NCBI GenBank assembly: GCA_900552495.1
Contig: URZY01000008.1
Coordinates: 1-64,000, forward strand
Origin: an uncultured Mycoplasmatota bacterium
GTDB taxonomy: Bacteria; Bacillota_I; Bacilli_A; RF39; UBA660
DNA: 64,000 bases
Reading direction: 5' to 3'
This document shows positions 8,688-17,329 of this stretch, piece by piece (positions within the stretch are counted from its first letter, which is position 1; the number at the start of each line of letters is the position of its first letter). Below the pieces are notes generated by a model. That model saw only the letters and a program-made list of their open reading frames with translations. It was not told the DNA's origin and did no database searches. The translations under genes and the position numbers were made by a program.

Positions 8688-10442
8688 TAAAGCTTTGGTA
8701 TTAATCTCTTCTTTAATCATTTTTAAGAAATCTTCTTTTGATAGCGTTGTAGTATCTTTTTGACCATGTAAACGGTATGATACTAACCCATTATCTTTTT
8801 CGTTGTCACCTAAAATTAATGTATAAGGAACTTTTTCTGTCTGAGCTTCACGTAGACGATATCCTAATTTTTCATTGCGATCGTCTAATTCAACTCGAAT
8901 GCCTTCAGAAGCAAGATAATCTTTTATCTCTTTGCCATAATCAGCTTGAAATTCAGCATTTACTGGGATTATTTTCACTTGAACTGGTGATAACCAAGTT
9001 GGGAAGCGGCCTTTAGTTTCTTCTACTATGAAAGCGGTAAATCTATCAAAAGTTCCGAAAATTGCACGATGTAAAACGACTGGTGTTTCTTTTTCACCTT
9101 TACTATTAATGTATGATAATTCAAATCTTCTAGGTAATAAGAAGTCTAGTTGGCAAGTTGATAGGGTTACTTCTGGACCAACCGCTGGCTTAACTTCAAC
9201 GTCTAACTTTGGTCCATAGAATGCAGCTTCTCCGATGGCTTCGAAGTATTCAACACCTAAATCATTTAGAACTTCTCTTAATTTTGCCTCAGCCTCGTCC
9301 CACATTTGATCGTCATCAAAATATTTTTCTTTGTCCTCAGGATCTCTTAAAGATAAACGGAATTTATAGTTTTCAAGACCAAAATCATGGTAAACATCTA
9401 AAATTAAACTAACTACCTTTTTAAATTCTTCGCCGATTTGTTCTGGAGTAACAAATAAATGAGCATCATTTTGACACATGCATCTGACTCTTTCTAGTCC
9501 TTTAACTGCTCCACTTGCTTCATAACGAAAATCAGTAGCAAATTCACCAATTCTTACTGGTAAATCGCGATAAGAATGCATTTTATTCTTAAAAATTAAC
9601 ATATGGTGAGGACAGTTCATTGGGCGAAGAACAAACTCCTCATCATCCACCTTCATCATTGGGAACATATTTTCTTTATAATGATCCCAATGACCTGATG
9701 TTTTATATAAGTCTACTGTTCCAACACATGGTGTATACACATGGTCATAGCCTAGTTTTTGCTCTTTTTCATAAATATAGTTTTCTAATTGTTTTCGAAT
9801 GATTGCTCCATTTGGTAGCCATAAAGGCATTCCTGCTCCAACTAATTCATGATTCATAAAAAGTTCTTGTTCCTTGCCAATACGACGATGGTCTCTTTCT
9901 TTGGCTTCTTCCAATTCTGCCAAATGAGCAACTAAATCTTCTTCTTTTTCAAAGCATACACCGTAAATACGTTGAAGCATTTTATTCTTAGCATCACCTT
10001 TCCAATAGGCTCCACTGAATTTTATTAGTTTAAAGTATTTTAACTCTTTTACAGTTTCTAGGTGTGGACCACGACAAAGATCAGTAAAATCTCCTTGTGT
10101 ATAGCAACTAATAACTTGTTCACTTTCATCCATTCTACTAATTAAATCTAATTTATAAGGATCATTTTTAAACTTCTCTAAAGCTTCTGCTTTAGAAATT
10201 TCTTCACGAATAATTCTTTTTCCATCTTTCGCTATTTTTTTCATTTCTTTTTCAATCTTGGCTAGGCTATCTTCGCTTAATGTTTCATCGCCTAAATCAA
10301 TATCGTAATAGAATCCTTCTTCAATAACTGGTCCTACCCAAAATAATGCATTTGGATAGATGTGTTTTACTGCTTGGGCTAAAAGGTGAGCACAAGAGTG
10401 ATTCATTATACTTAATTTTTCATTTTCTTTAATATTTATCAT
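8679..10442 (-). CDS. thrS: Threonyl-tRNA synthetase without TGS domain
   Basis: ThrS charges tRNA-Thr. The 587 residues start directly at the editing domain: HSCAHLLAQAVKH near residue 15 carries the HxxxH metal motif, with CYTQGDFTDLCRGPH further on. The catalytic class II core shows motif 2 (DFRYEASGAVKGLERVR), MNCPHHMLIFK with the zinc-site region, and motif 3 (LHRAIFGTFDR). A C-terminal anticodon domain follows. Usual bacterial ThrS is about 640 residues with an N-terminal TGS domain, which is absent here. AGGAGG precedes the ATG. It is 12 bases after the MBL hydrolase gene and shares its T-box leader. Confidence 0.95.
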   Translation of the reverse strand: MINIKENEKLSIMNHSCAHLLAQAVKHIYPNALFWVGPVIEEGFYYDIDLGDETLSEDSLAKIEKEMKKIAKDGKRIIREEISKAEALEKFKNDPYKLDLISRMDESEQVISCYTQGDFTDLCRGPHLETVKELKYFKLIKFSGAYWKGDAKNKMLQRIYGVCFEKEEDLVAHLAELEEAKERDHRRIGKEQELFMNHELVGAGMPLWLPNGAIIRKQLENYIYEKEQKLGYDHVYTPCVGTVDLYKTSGHWDHYKENMFPMMKVDDEEFVLRPMNCPHHMLIFKNKMHSYRDLPVRIGEFATDFRYEASGAVKGLERVRCMCQNDAHLFVTPEQIGEEFKKVVSLILDVYHDFGLENYKFRLSLRDPEDKEKYFDDDQMWDEAEAKLREVLNDLGVEYFEAIGEAAFYGPKLDVEVKPAVGPEVTLSTCQLDFLLPRRFELSYINSKGEKETPVVLHRAIFGTFDRFTAFIVEETKGRFPTWLSPVQVKIIPVNAEFQADYGKEIKDYLASEGIRVELDDRNEKLGYRLREAQTEKVPYTLILGDNEKDNGLVSYRLHGQKDTTTLSKEDFLKMIKEEINTKALRK

Positions 10443-10454
10443 TTTATTTTCCTC

Positions 10455-11072
10455 CTATTTAAGAAGTAAATTTACTTCTATTTCTTTATTTATTTCTTTT
10501 TTAAAATTTTGGCCTAAAGATATGTCTCCTACTATACTTCCATAGTGAATAGGAATTGTTCTCTTAGGTTGCAGTTTGTTTATATAGACAACCGCTTCAT
10601 CTTTATCCATTGTGTATGTTCCACCAATCGGTACGAAACAGATATCAGCTTGTAAATTTTCTATTTCACTTGTAACATCAGTATCTCCCATTACATAATA
10701 AACAATATTGTCTGAGGTTAGTAGATAACCAACATAACCTTTTTCCTTGGGATGATATGGTTTATTGATGTTATATGCGGGAATAGTTTTAAAAGTTATG
10801 TCATTAAGTTCATATTCTTGATTTGGCTCTACAATTAAGAACTTATTGGTTATTTTTTTGATTGCTGATTCTAAGCATTTTGGCCCTACAACGATTGTGT
10901 CATTGGATATAACCTTTTTTATCGACGCTTCATCATAATGATCGTAATGATCATGGGTTATAAAAATGTAGGTGGCATCATTTTTATTTTCCTCTACTTT
11001 GAAGGGATCAAAGTAGATGACTTTGCTATCGATTATTTTTATTGACGCCTGAGTATTTATTTCTATCTTCAT
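10455..11072 (-). CDS. Metallo-beta-lactamase fold hydrolase (UlaG/YtkL-like)
   Basis: The 205-residue protein has the MBL metal motif HxHxDH as THDHYDHYDEAS near residue 54, a GDTDVT motif near 126 and a late PIHYGS near 175, matching the compact COG2220-type hydrolases related to UlaG and YtkL. The substrate is unknown. GAGGTG precedes the ATG. It is the first gene after the T-box leader and only 12 bases ahead of thrS, so the two are co-regulated by threonine-tRNA charging. That link could mean a role tied to tRNA or amino acid metabolism, but this is inference from context. Confidence 0.85.
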   Translation of the reverse strand: MKIEINTQASIKIIDSKVIYFDPFKVEENKNDATYIFITHDHYDHYDEASIKKVISNDTIVVGPKCLESAIKKITNKFLIVEPNQEYELNDITFKTIPAYNINKPYHPKEKGYVGYLLTSDNIVYYVMGDTDVTSEIENLQADICFVPIGGTYTMDKDEAVVYINKLQPKRTIPIHYGSIVGDISLGQNFKKEINKEIEVNLLLK

Positions 11073-11093
11073 AACTCACCTCTTTTTTATAAA

Positions 11094-11300
11094 TAAAAAA
11101 GGACAGTACAGGAGTGCAATTTGCACGGTACCATCCTTTGTTTAACTTATTTGATTAACGACTTTCATAGCCGGAATTACTTTTCATAATTCTACTCGAA
11201 AGGTAGTAATAAATTAAATGTTATTCGTTTGCACCAACCACGAACTCTCTTAAAGCTTAGATAATTTATCGTGTCCTTTGTCAATGTATTTATCTCATAT
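11094..11300 (-). promoter_or_regulatory. T-box leader (threonine) of MBL hydrolase-thrS operon
   Basis: The minus-strand leader contains the T-box sequence AGGATGGTACCGTG (11124-11137), which can either pair as an antiterminator or join the long terminator stem that ends in TCCTTTTTTATT. Upstream is a stem I region with AGAGAGTT and GGTGGTTGGTGCAAAC. A likely specifier ACC (threonine) lies at 11202-11204 just before TTTCGAG, agreeing with thrS downstream. T-box leaders bind uncharged cognate tRNA and allow read-through when charging is low. The specifier position was assigned by eye. Confidence 0.88.
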
Positions 11301-11307
11301 ATCAACT

Positions 11308-11336
11308 AATATACCACTATAAATGTTTTTTTGCAA
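11308..11336 (-). promoter_or_regulatory. Predicted promoter of T-box operon
   Basis: TTGCAA and TATATT are 17 bases apart on the minus strand, and transcription would start at the head of the T-box leader. Confidence 0.7.
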
Positions 11337-11348
11337 ATGTTTTTTTCT

Positions 11349-12143
11349 TTAACGGGAATACCAACGTTGTGGCACGGTCATTACGCTTCTTAAGCCTTTG
11401 AACCCTTGATTAAGTCGAACTTTACTATAATTGTAAAATCCACCTATTGTTGAACAGTTTGGATCTGTTACGTCATAAAGGTTACAATCAAGTACAGTTA
11501 TATGAAGATGAATTCCTGTGGCAATTCCAGTGGCACCCATTCCCCCAAGACAAGTATTGGTGGTAACTGTTTGACCAACGTAAATTCCCGGAGCATACCA
11601 CGATAAGTGAACATATTGCGACGTATAGTGTTTACCATTTATGTTATGATTAACAGTAACTATTTTGGCTCCATAATTGTCTTGAAATATACCAGTTATT
11701 ACACCATCAGCTACTGGATAGATTCTTTCATTGGTTCCGCGAGCACTAGTGATGTCTAAAGCTACGTGGCCCCAATGCTCATATTGTGTAATATAACCTT
11801 GTTCAGTTGGCAAGCGCCAAGTTGGTCCAACTGGAGTGGCTGACAATTGCTCTACTGTTGCAGCCGAACCAGTTCTATTTTCTAAAGTAACAGCTTCAAA
11901 TTTACTAGTACTAGTAGAATTTGAGACTAAAGAGGTAAAAACATTATCGGATTTTGCTTTTTTAACGGCTACCTTAGCCGTTGCCATTTTTTGTGTATCA
12001 TACGTTTCAAAATCAAAAGTAGGCTCTTCTCTTTGAAAATTTATATCCTTTAAACCGACTAAACATATGGCAGCAATTAAACATATGGCGGATAGTGACA
12101 ATATCATTTTACCTCTTAAAATGTATGAGTTGTACTGATCCAT
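11349..12143 (-). CDS. M23 family metallopeptidase (LytM-type)
   Basis: A membrane-anchored zinc peptidase that probably cuts peptidoglycan cross-bridges. One hydrophobic segment lies at about residues 13-33, then a Ser/Thr/Ala-rich linker. The M23 domain follows with GHVALDIT (first His and Asp ligands), YVHL, and GIHLHI (the HxH ligand), so all metal ligands are present. A late pair of Cys (VLDCN, DPNCS) could form a disulphide. ATG 12143 is chosen because GGGGAG is eight bases upstream; a GTG at 12152 overlaps that region. It is a single gene with its own promoter at 12170-12197. Confidence 0.88.
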   Translation of the reverse strand: MDQYNSYILRGKMILSLSAICLIAAICLVGLKDINFQREEPTFDFETYDTQKMATAKVAVKKAKSDNVFTSLVSNSTSTSKFEAVTLENRTGSAATVEQLSATPVGPTWRLPTEQGYITQYEHWGHVALDITSARGTNERIYPVADGVITGIFQDNYGAKIVTVNHNINGKHYTSQYVHLSWYAPGIYVGQTVTTNTCLGGMGATGIATGIHLHITVLDCNLYDVTDPNCSTIGGFYNYSKVRLNQGFKGLRSVMTVPQRWYSR

Positions 12144-12169
12144 CGGTATCACTCCCCAAGTAGCTAGTT

Positions 12170-12197
12170 ATTATAACATATTTTGCTGATTTGTCAA
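12170..12197 (-). promoter_or_regulatory. Predicted promoter of the M23 peptidase gene
   Basis: TTGACA and TATAAT are 16 bases apart on the minus strand, with an extended TGT before the -10. It lies just after the dnaI terminator. Confidence 0.75.
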
Positions 12198-12210
12198 TTA
12201 AAGCATAATA

Positions 12211-12240
12211 AAAAACACCTATAATGGCTATAGATGTTTT
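12211..12240 (-). terminator. Intrinsic terminator after dnaI
   Basis: AAAACATCTATA and TATAGGTGTTTT form an imperfect stem followed by TTATT on the minus strand, two bases past the dnaI stop. Confidence 0.75.
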
Positions 12241-12241
12241 C

Positions 12242-13147
12242 TTAGTTTCTTCGATTTTTACTTATCAATTCAAGATTAATTGTTAATTGCTTAATTCTTT
12301 CAATTATTCGCCTTGCTTTTACTTTGTCAACACCAGATGACGTTATTGCTAAAGACTTTTCTAATTCTTCGAGCGTTAGGTTGGATGTAAAAAAGGTTGG
12401 TAAATGATTTTCCATTCGATATTGAAGTATTGGTCCTAACACTTCATCACGAGACCAATTACTACAATTTTCGGCGCCAATATCATCAAATAGTAAGAGT
12501 GGAACTTTCTTAATATAGGAAAATTGTTCTTCATAATTAGTTTGAAAAGAGGCTTTTAAACTACGTAGAAACTCTGGATAATATATTAAAGCACTCCTAA
12601 TTCCTTTTTTGGCCAGCTCATTGAATAGCGCTGCAATTAAATATGTTTTTCCAGAACCAAAAGATCCATTCAAATATATTCCTTTGGGCTTTTCCTCGTT
12701 ATTGTAATTATCAATAAACTCTTTGAAATACTTAACAATCGGAACTCGAGCTTTATCATCTTTATACATATCTTTTAAAGTAGCCTTTTTTATGTCCTTA
12801 GGCATATCGTATAAAGACAAATTATTTTGATAAGCAGTTTGCATGTCTTCATCTTGTTGTTTTTTACAGATAACATAAGAGAAATCAATCATATTTTTTG
12901 CGGGAATTGGTGTGTATCGATAACCTCGAACTTTATTTTTGCAGGAATCTAAGCTGTGACAATTAGCACAATTTTGACACTCCTCAAAAGCCTCTTCTAA
13001 ACGCGAGGTATATTTCATCATAATCTTTTCATCAATATTTAAGTTGTATGCATAGGATTTAAAATCACTATTACTGCATGCATCTTGAAAAGAATGAATT
13101 AAGGACAAATTATCAACTTTATTAATTACTTCATTTACTTTTTTCAT
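12242..13147 (-). CDS. dnaI: Primosomal helicase loader DnaI
   Basis: DnaI loads the replicative helicase in Firmicutes. The N-terminal part has a Cys cluster (CQNCANCHSLDSC near residue 55) that binds zinc. The AAA+ domain shows Walker A as GSFGSGKT near 165 and Walker B as LLLFDDIGAEN, then a sensor region (TFFTSNLTLEEL) and an arginine motif (ARRIIERI). ATG 13147 is preferred over GTG 13162 because GGTGGTG lies directly upstream. Its usual neighbour DnaB is not in the window. It is followed by a terminator and the separate M23 gene. Confidence 0.9.
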   Translation of the reverse strand: MKKVNEVINKVDNLSLIHSFQDACSNSDFKSYAYNLNIDEKIMMKYTSRLEEAFEECQNCANCHSLDSCKNKVRGYRYTPIPAKNMIDFSYVICKKQQDEDMQTAYQNNLSLYDMPKDIKKATLKDMYKDDKARVPIVKYFKEFIDNYNNEEKPKGIYLNGSFGSGKTYLIAALFNELAKKGIRSALIYYPEFLRSLKASFQTNYEEQFSYIKKVPLLLFDDIGAENCSNWSRDEVLGPILQYRMENHLPTFFTSNLTLEELEKSLAITSSGVDKVKARRIIERIKQLTINLELISKNRRN

Positions 13148-13214
13148 ACATTTCACCACCACTATTTCTATTTTAGTAGAAATATAGGGAAGATTACAAG
13201 GAAAAACTCATTTT

Positions 13215-14147
13215 TTAAGATTTATCTAGGTTAAAACTTTCAGGAATGAACAAATAGTCCGTTATTTTTATATTATTCAATTCATTTGGTCCCTCTAGAG
13301 CGATATAGTGGACTTTGCCATCTTCGGCTTCAAACCAATAAGTAACTAAATAAACAGAATCAGCCGGATAATACATATATACTTGATACGCTGTATATTC
13401 CTTATTCTTGCCAATGGTAACAGTTGCACCAGTCACGCCGATTACATCACTGGCCATTTGTTTATTATACATAAAGTTAGACGCATATTCCTGGGCTGTT
13501 AATTTACTATTCTCAAAATAATCAATTGAAATAATATATACACCACCATAAGAATATTGAAGAGCAGTCGTTCCAGAAATATCATAGAATCTTGTCCAAG
13601 ACGTAGGTACATCTATATAACCATATTTAGTATCTCCAATAGCAGTAGTGCTAGTGCTGCTGTCTTTTGGTATACGATTATCTTTTTGAACCTCTTGGCC
13701 GTTGATTGTACAGGTTCCAGAAGTTGTTTTAGTAAACCAATCATTAAACGTTGTTAAATAAGCATCAATGCCCATTTCCTTTACATATTTATTCTGTGTA
13801 TGCATATCAAAATCTATGCCTTTGGAAATATATCCAGTTAGGCCGTTTTTATTGTATATAAGTGTAATGCTCCCCTCTGGAGCTGAGCAAACTAATTTTT
13901 CAGAATTAAACGTTGGCAAAATTACAATAATAAAAAATATTACAGCTGCAAAAACGAGACTACCAATAACAGCGAAAACTATTAATAATTTGGTATTTTT
14001 GACCTTTTTACTTTCTGGAAGAGACAATTGATTATTAACTACTCCACCATTTATGTTAATATTATTTTCCTTTTCTACCCTGCTACCACAGTTAGGACAA
14101 AATACGTCTTTCTGATCTAAGCCTTTCCCACAATTTCTACAAAACAT
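13215..14147 (-). CDS. Zinc-ribbon membrane protein, unknown function
   Basis: A 310-residue protein starting with a double CxxC zinc ribbon (CRNCGKGL, CPNCGSRV), followed by a linker and one membrane helix at about residues 52-75, and then an extracytoplasmic domain of about 230 residues with YGYIDVPTSW and repeated Tyr-rich strands. This plan is common in Firmicutes and its function is unknown. AGGAGT precedes the ATG. A smaller zinc-ribbon protein is at 51114-51437. It lies at the low end of the rearranged comEC locus and does not seem to be part of it. Confidence 0.75.
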   Translation of the reverse strand: MFCRNCGKGLDQKDVFCPNCGSRVEKENNININGGVVNNQLSLPESKKVKNTKLLIVFAVIGSLVFAAVIFFIIVILPTFNSEKLVCSAPEGSITLIYNKNGLTGYISKGIDFDMHTQNKYVKEMGIDAYLTTFNDWFTKTTSGTCTINGQEVQKDNRIPKDSSTSTTAIGDTKYGYIDVPTSWTRFYDISGTTALQYSYGGVYIISIDYFENSKLTAQEYASNFMYNKQMASDVIGVTGATVTIGKNKEYTAYQVYMYYPADSVYLVTYWFEAEDGKVHYIALEGPNELNNIKITDYLFIPESFNLDKS

Positions 14148-14215
14148 ATACTACTCCTCTATCTTTATATTAGTTATATATTATTTTCTCTGTTTTGTAT
14201 ACAATTACTTTTATC

Positions 14216-14793
14216 CTATGGTGGGCAAGTGTTAATTACATAATTATTTTTAGTTAATATAATTTCAACACTACCATCTATATCGGTTCTAAGTATTTTT
14301 GATAAAGATAGTGTATTTAAAACCGTAGTATTTGGATGGTTAAATTTGTTATCTTTTCCTACTGATATAAGGGCATATTTAGGATTAATACTATTGATAA
14401 AATTTGGAGAACTACTTGTTTTCGAACCATGATGGCCTACTTTTAATACATCAATATTATTTAAATTATATTTTTCTAATATATCTTTTTCTTTCTCTAC
14501 TCCTGCATCTCCCATAAGCATAAATTTATATCCATTTAATTCTGTATAGATAACAGTTGAATTATCATTCTCATTATCATATTCTTTTGTATTTAAAAAA
14601 TACAATTTATTGTTATCAATATTTAATTCTTTGATACATGAATAATACTTAATTTTCTTTTTATCTAATACCTTAATTAATTTTTTTCTAAATTATTAAA
14701 CTCTCCACGATTAAAAATTGCCTTCTCTACTTTGAAATTATTAACTAAGTTAATCGCTTCCCCCATATGGTCATAATTTCCACGTGGTGACAT
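14216..14793 (-). pseudogene. comEC 3' fragment with frameshift (variant A end)
   Basis: This is a comEC metallo-beta-lactamase fragment. It begins ATG TCA CCA at 14793, in place of the THG of intact comEC, then matches comEC codon by codon (NYDHMGEAINLV). A run of seven A on the minus strand at 14681-14687, where eight are needed, shifts the frame and splits it. The distal frame (14216-14605) carries GDAGVEKEKD, VGHHGSKTSSS and SVGKDNKFNHPN, that is, the true ComEC C-terminus missing from the long comEC gene. It ends VINTCPP. Bases 14436-14793 are identical to the copy at 17882-18239; the end differs from it. Confidence 0.8.
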
Positions 14794-14887
14794 ACGTTTA
14801 TGCATATGAATTTTACGTAAATCAAAAAATAAGTACTATTATTATTGTTGTCGCCGTGATATACTTATTAAAAATAAGGAGGAATGT

Positions 14888-15550
14888 ATGGAAAATATTG
14901 AAATTAAAAAAAATAGTAATAAAGGATTAATAATTTTGATAATAATACTATTCATTATGGTATTAGGATTAGGTGGTTATGTAATATATGATAAATTATT
15001 AACAAATGACAGCAAAGAAACAACTACATCTAATAATAGTGAGAATAAAGACAGAGAAGAACAAAAATCTATAAGTGAAAGTGAAGCTCTGACAATAGGA
15101 AATGAATTATGGAAATATGCTTACTCAACATTTTGGGGAACAGAACCAGCTTGGACAAATCATCCTAGTGATACCCCAAATCAATACGGTGGGATCGAGA
15201 ACATTTGTGATACTACAATAGAACAAGTTAAAAGTAAATACGCATCTGATTTTAAAGCACAATCATGTTATAGTGATGGTACTACATGTACAGACTATAC
15301 TATTGATAATTTTGTTTCTGAAGTTGCATGTCAAGGAGCAGGAAGAGGCGGAATTCAAGATTATAAAGACACTAGTCTTACTGTAAAAAGTATTCAAGAT
15401 AATAAAATAGTATTTACTGCAAAATCTGAATACTGTGGTTCAAGTTTCTGTCACGAATCTAACGAAACTGTAAAAGAAGTTGAAAAAGATTTTGTTATTG
15501 TGAAGCAAAATGATAATTGGTTAATATCTAGTTTCTATTTACCTGATTAA
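14888..15550 (+). CDS. Cysteine-rich membrane-anchored protein (copy A)
   Basis: A 220-residue protein: charged N-terminus, one membrane helix at about 13-35, a Ser/Asn/Glu-rich linker, and a domain of about 150 residues with seven cysteines (ENICDTT, SCYSDGTTCTDY, VACQGAG, EYCGSSFCHE), which could form disulphides outside the cell. An AAGGAGGA site precedes the ATG, and TATACT at 14860-14865 is a possible -10. It runs against its neighbours and is identical to 18334-18996. The domain is unrecognised. It is the only clearly intact cargo of the repeated comEC block, so it may be what duplication selects for, or a passenger. Confidence 0.8.
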   Translation: MENIEIKKNSNKGLIILIIILFIMVLGLGGYVIYDKLLTNDSKETTTSNNSENKDREEQKSISESEALTIGNELWKYAYSTFWGTEPAWTNHPSDTPNQYGGIENICDTTIEQVKSKYASDFKAQSCYSDGTTCTDYTIDNFVSEVACQGAGRGGIQDYKDTSLTVKSIQDNKIVFTAKSEYCGSSFCHESNETVKEVEKDFVIVKQNDNWLISSFYLPD

Positions 15551-15554
15551 TAAA

Positions 15555-15590
15555 AAGAACTTATAAGATTACTTATAGTTTTTTTCTTTT
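15555..15590 (+). terminator. Terminator of anchored-protein gene, copy A
   Basis: AACTTATAAG and CTTATAGTT form a stem with one bulge, followed by seven T on the plus strand, just past the stop at 15550. Confidence 0.75.
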
Positions 15591-15731
15591 ATACTAATTC
15601 ATAAACTTCCGCAATTATTCTATCGTCAAAACAATACTTAATTACATGCTTATTATCTTGTTTACAAAGAATAATACCTGCGCGGTATCATTCTCTTCAA
15701 TTGTTCTGATATTCTCATTAATATAATTCAT
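15589..15731 (-). pseudogene. YhcG/DUF1016 nuclease C-terminal remnant (copy A)
   Basis: Two short frames joined by a frameshift give MNYINENIRTIEENDT and then GIILCKQDNKHVIKYC followed by FDDRIIAEVYELV and a stop. This matches the end of YhcG-type PDDEXK nucleases (DUF1016), in which a phrase like TIGIILCK precedes a Tyr-Glu-Leu-Val terminus. The N-terminal and central parts are missing. It lies inside the repeat and is duplicated at 19035-19177. The family call rests on memory of the motif, without a search. Confidence 0.55.
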
Positions 15732-15976
15732 ATAAGTTATAATTCACCAAGTTTGTTCTTTTTAAATTCAGTTATTCTTAATATATCAACATAGCTTATA
15801 TTATTTCAATAATCTTCATAATCAAATTCGTCATTTAATTCTTCTTCAAGAATTTCATCATAATTATCTGCTAACTCTTTATTAAACTTTCTTATATAAT
15901 TTAATAATTTATAAAACATTCCTCTTTTTATCATCCTTAATAAAAACAAGACTTAGTATTCTATCAAAAAGTTGAT
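15732..15976. other. Degenerate stretch in repeat copy A
   Basis: About 245 bases lie between the yhcG and dinD remnants. On the minus strand a short frame at 15806-15934 reads MIKRGMFYKLLNYIRKFNKE and continues to EDY, with no good ribosome site. It looks like the end of a decayed gene, and I cannot assign it. The same sequence is at 19178-19422. Confidence 0.4.
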
Positions 15977-16697
15977 TTATAATTTTTCATCCTGAATTCT
16001 ATGCTCAATTATTTCATCAATTATATTTTCAACTTCTACTATTTCTTTATCAGATAAATTTAGGCGTTGTTCCGCCTAATCTTTTAATGCTATTTCTTAC
16101 TTCCCTACCTACTTCATAATGAACAGAACTTGCAGTGTATCCATTCTCTACATTATTTCTTTTTAGTTTAGCATCTGTTTGAGAGATTCTAAATATATTA
16201 TCTGCAAGTTCTTTACTACCCATATTATCCAATATACCTTCTCTATATCTAAGTTTCTTCCTTTTAAAAATATCATCTGCTGTTTCACCATTATAAAGTT
16301 TTTTATATCCTACATTAGGAAATCTAACTAAGTTTTTTACTCCGCTATTAATAGCTGTTTTATTTAAATTATAATTTTCTAATATATCTTTTTCTTTCTT
16401 TACCCCTGCATCTCCCATAAACATAAACTTATAACCATTTAGCTCGGTGTAAATAACATTACTATTATCATTTTCATTATCATATTCTTTTGTCTGTAAA
16501 AAATATAGTTTGTTCTCAGAAATGTTTAATTCTTTAATACAGGAATAATGCTGGATATGTTTCTTATCTAGTACTTTAATCAATTCTTTTTCCAGGTGAT
16601 TATATTCTCCACAATTGAATATCACTTTGTCCACTTTAAAACTATTAACTAAGTTAATCGCTTCCCCCATATGGTCATAATCTCCATATGGTGACAT
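15977..16697 (-). pseudogene. comEC fragment fused to dinD remnant (copy A)
   Basis: The frame 16050-16697 starts MSPYGDYDHMGEA, follows comEC through GDAGVKKEKDILENYNLN, and then passes in frame into about 100 residues resembling the C-terminal half of DinD (MGSKELADNIFRISQTDAKL, VHYEVGREVRNSIKRLGGT). After LGGTTPK the frame slips. A second frame continues to 15977 with LSDKEIVEVENIIDEIIEHR, probably the rest of dinD. All of it below 16688 is identical to the tail of the long comEC gene. It lacks an upstream comEC body and is not expected to work. Confidence 0.75.
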
Positions 16698-16723
16698 ACG
16701 TTTATGTATACGGATTTGTTTAA

Positions 16724-16752
16724 GAAAAAATGATCTAAATTAGATCATTTTA
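16724..16752 (-). terminator. Intrinsic terminator of the 2H phosphoesterase gene
   Basis: AAATGATCTA and TAGATCATTT pair around a three-base loop and are followed by a T tract on the minus strand. Confidence 0.8.
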
Positions 16753-16756
16753 ACAA

Positions 16757-17305
16757 TTATAATGTTTTGTTGAATCCTTGTGGTAATTTAAATTTGATTT
16801 CATCTTCAAGTTTTGTATTACCATCTAAGTCATTAATAATCCTTTTACAATATATAGTAGAAATATTTGCGTTATAATTTGTTTGTAATAAAGACTGTAA
16901 ATATTTATTTATTTGATTTATATCTTTTACTGATTTGCTTTTTGCTATTGTAATATGTGGGGTATAATTTCCTCTTAGTTTTGCATTATCACCTAAACTG
17001 TTATATAATTCACTACTCATTTGTCCTAATATATTTGATTCATCTATTACATTTAAAAGCAAGAAATTATTTTTTTCTTCATAACTAATAGATAAGCCAC
17101 TTAATTTAATATCAAAACTGCAATATTTACTAAAAGTATTATTAATGATTGTTTCTAATACACCTGTTTCTATATTACTTTCAAATGGAAATACAAGACA
17201 TATATGTGGATTTACAAAACTACTGTCTGGATTGTATTTTTTAAATATATCAATTATTACTTCTGATTCTTCAATTTGTGGTTCAATAAATATTACTCGT
17301 TTCAT
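16757..17305 (-). CDS. 2H phosphoesterase (2'-5' RNA ligase family)
   Basis: The 182-residue protein carries the two His-containing motifs of the 2H superfamily: PHICLVF with His34 and TPHITIAK with His117. These form one active site for hydrolysis or ligation of 2'-5' or cyclic phosphodiester bonds in RNA or nucleotides. The first motif has Cys where Thr/Ser is usual. GGAAATGGAG precedes the ATG and a clean terminator follows, so it appears functional, unlike most neighbours. It occupies the unique 1.2-kb segment between the two repeat copies and looks like inserted cargo. Its true substrate is unknown. Confidence 0.8.
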   Translation of the reverse strand: MKRVIFIEPQIEESEVIIDIFKKYNPDSSFVNPHICLVFPFESNIETGVLETIINNTFSKYCSFDIKLSGLSISYEEKNNFLLLNVIDESNILGQMSSELYNSLGDNAKLRGNYTPHITIAKSKSVKDINQINKYLQSLLQTNYNANISTIYCKRIINDLDGNTKLEDEIKFKLPQGFNKTL

Positions 17306-17329
17306 CTTATCAACTCCATTTCCATTATA

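Larger units (their letters stand above)
14436..16687. repeat. Direct repeat copy A, about 2.25 kb
   Basis: This block matches 17882-20133 base for base wherever I compared them, at a constant offset of 3446. It contains part of a comEC fragment, the plus-strand anchored-protein gene, yhcG and dinD remnants, and part of comEC. On the low side identity stops within a comEC fragment whose ends differ; on the high side it stops at the HxDxDH codon of comEC. No terminal inverted repeats or transposase gene are present. An assembly artefact cannot be excluded. Confidence 0.88.

Noticed and set aside
11094..11300. T-box leader region as a tRNA gene or small ORF
   Set aside because: It has the T-box consensus and a terminator/antiterminator arrangement and no cloverleaf.
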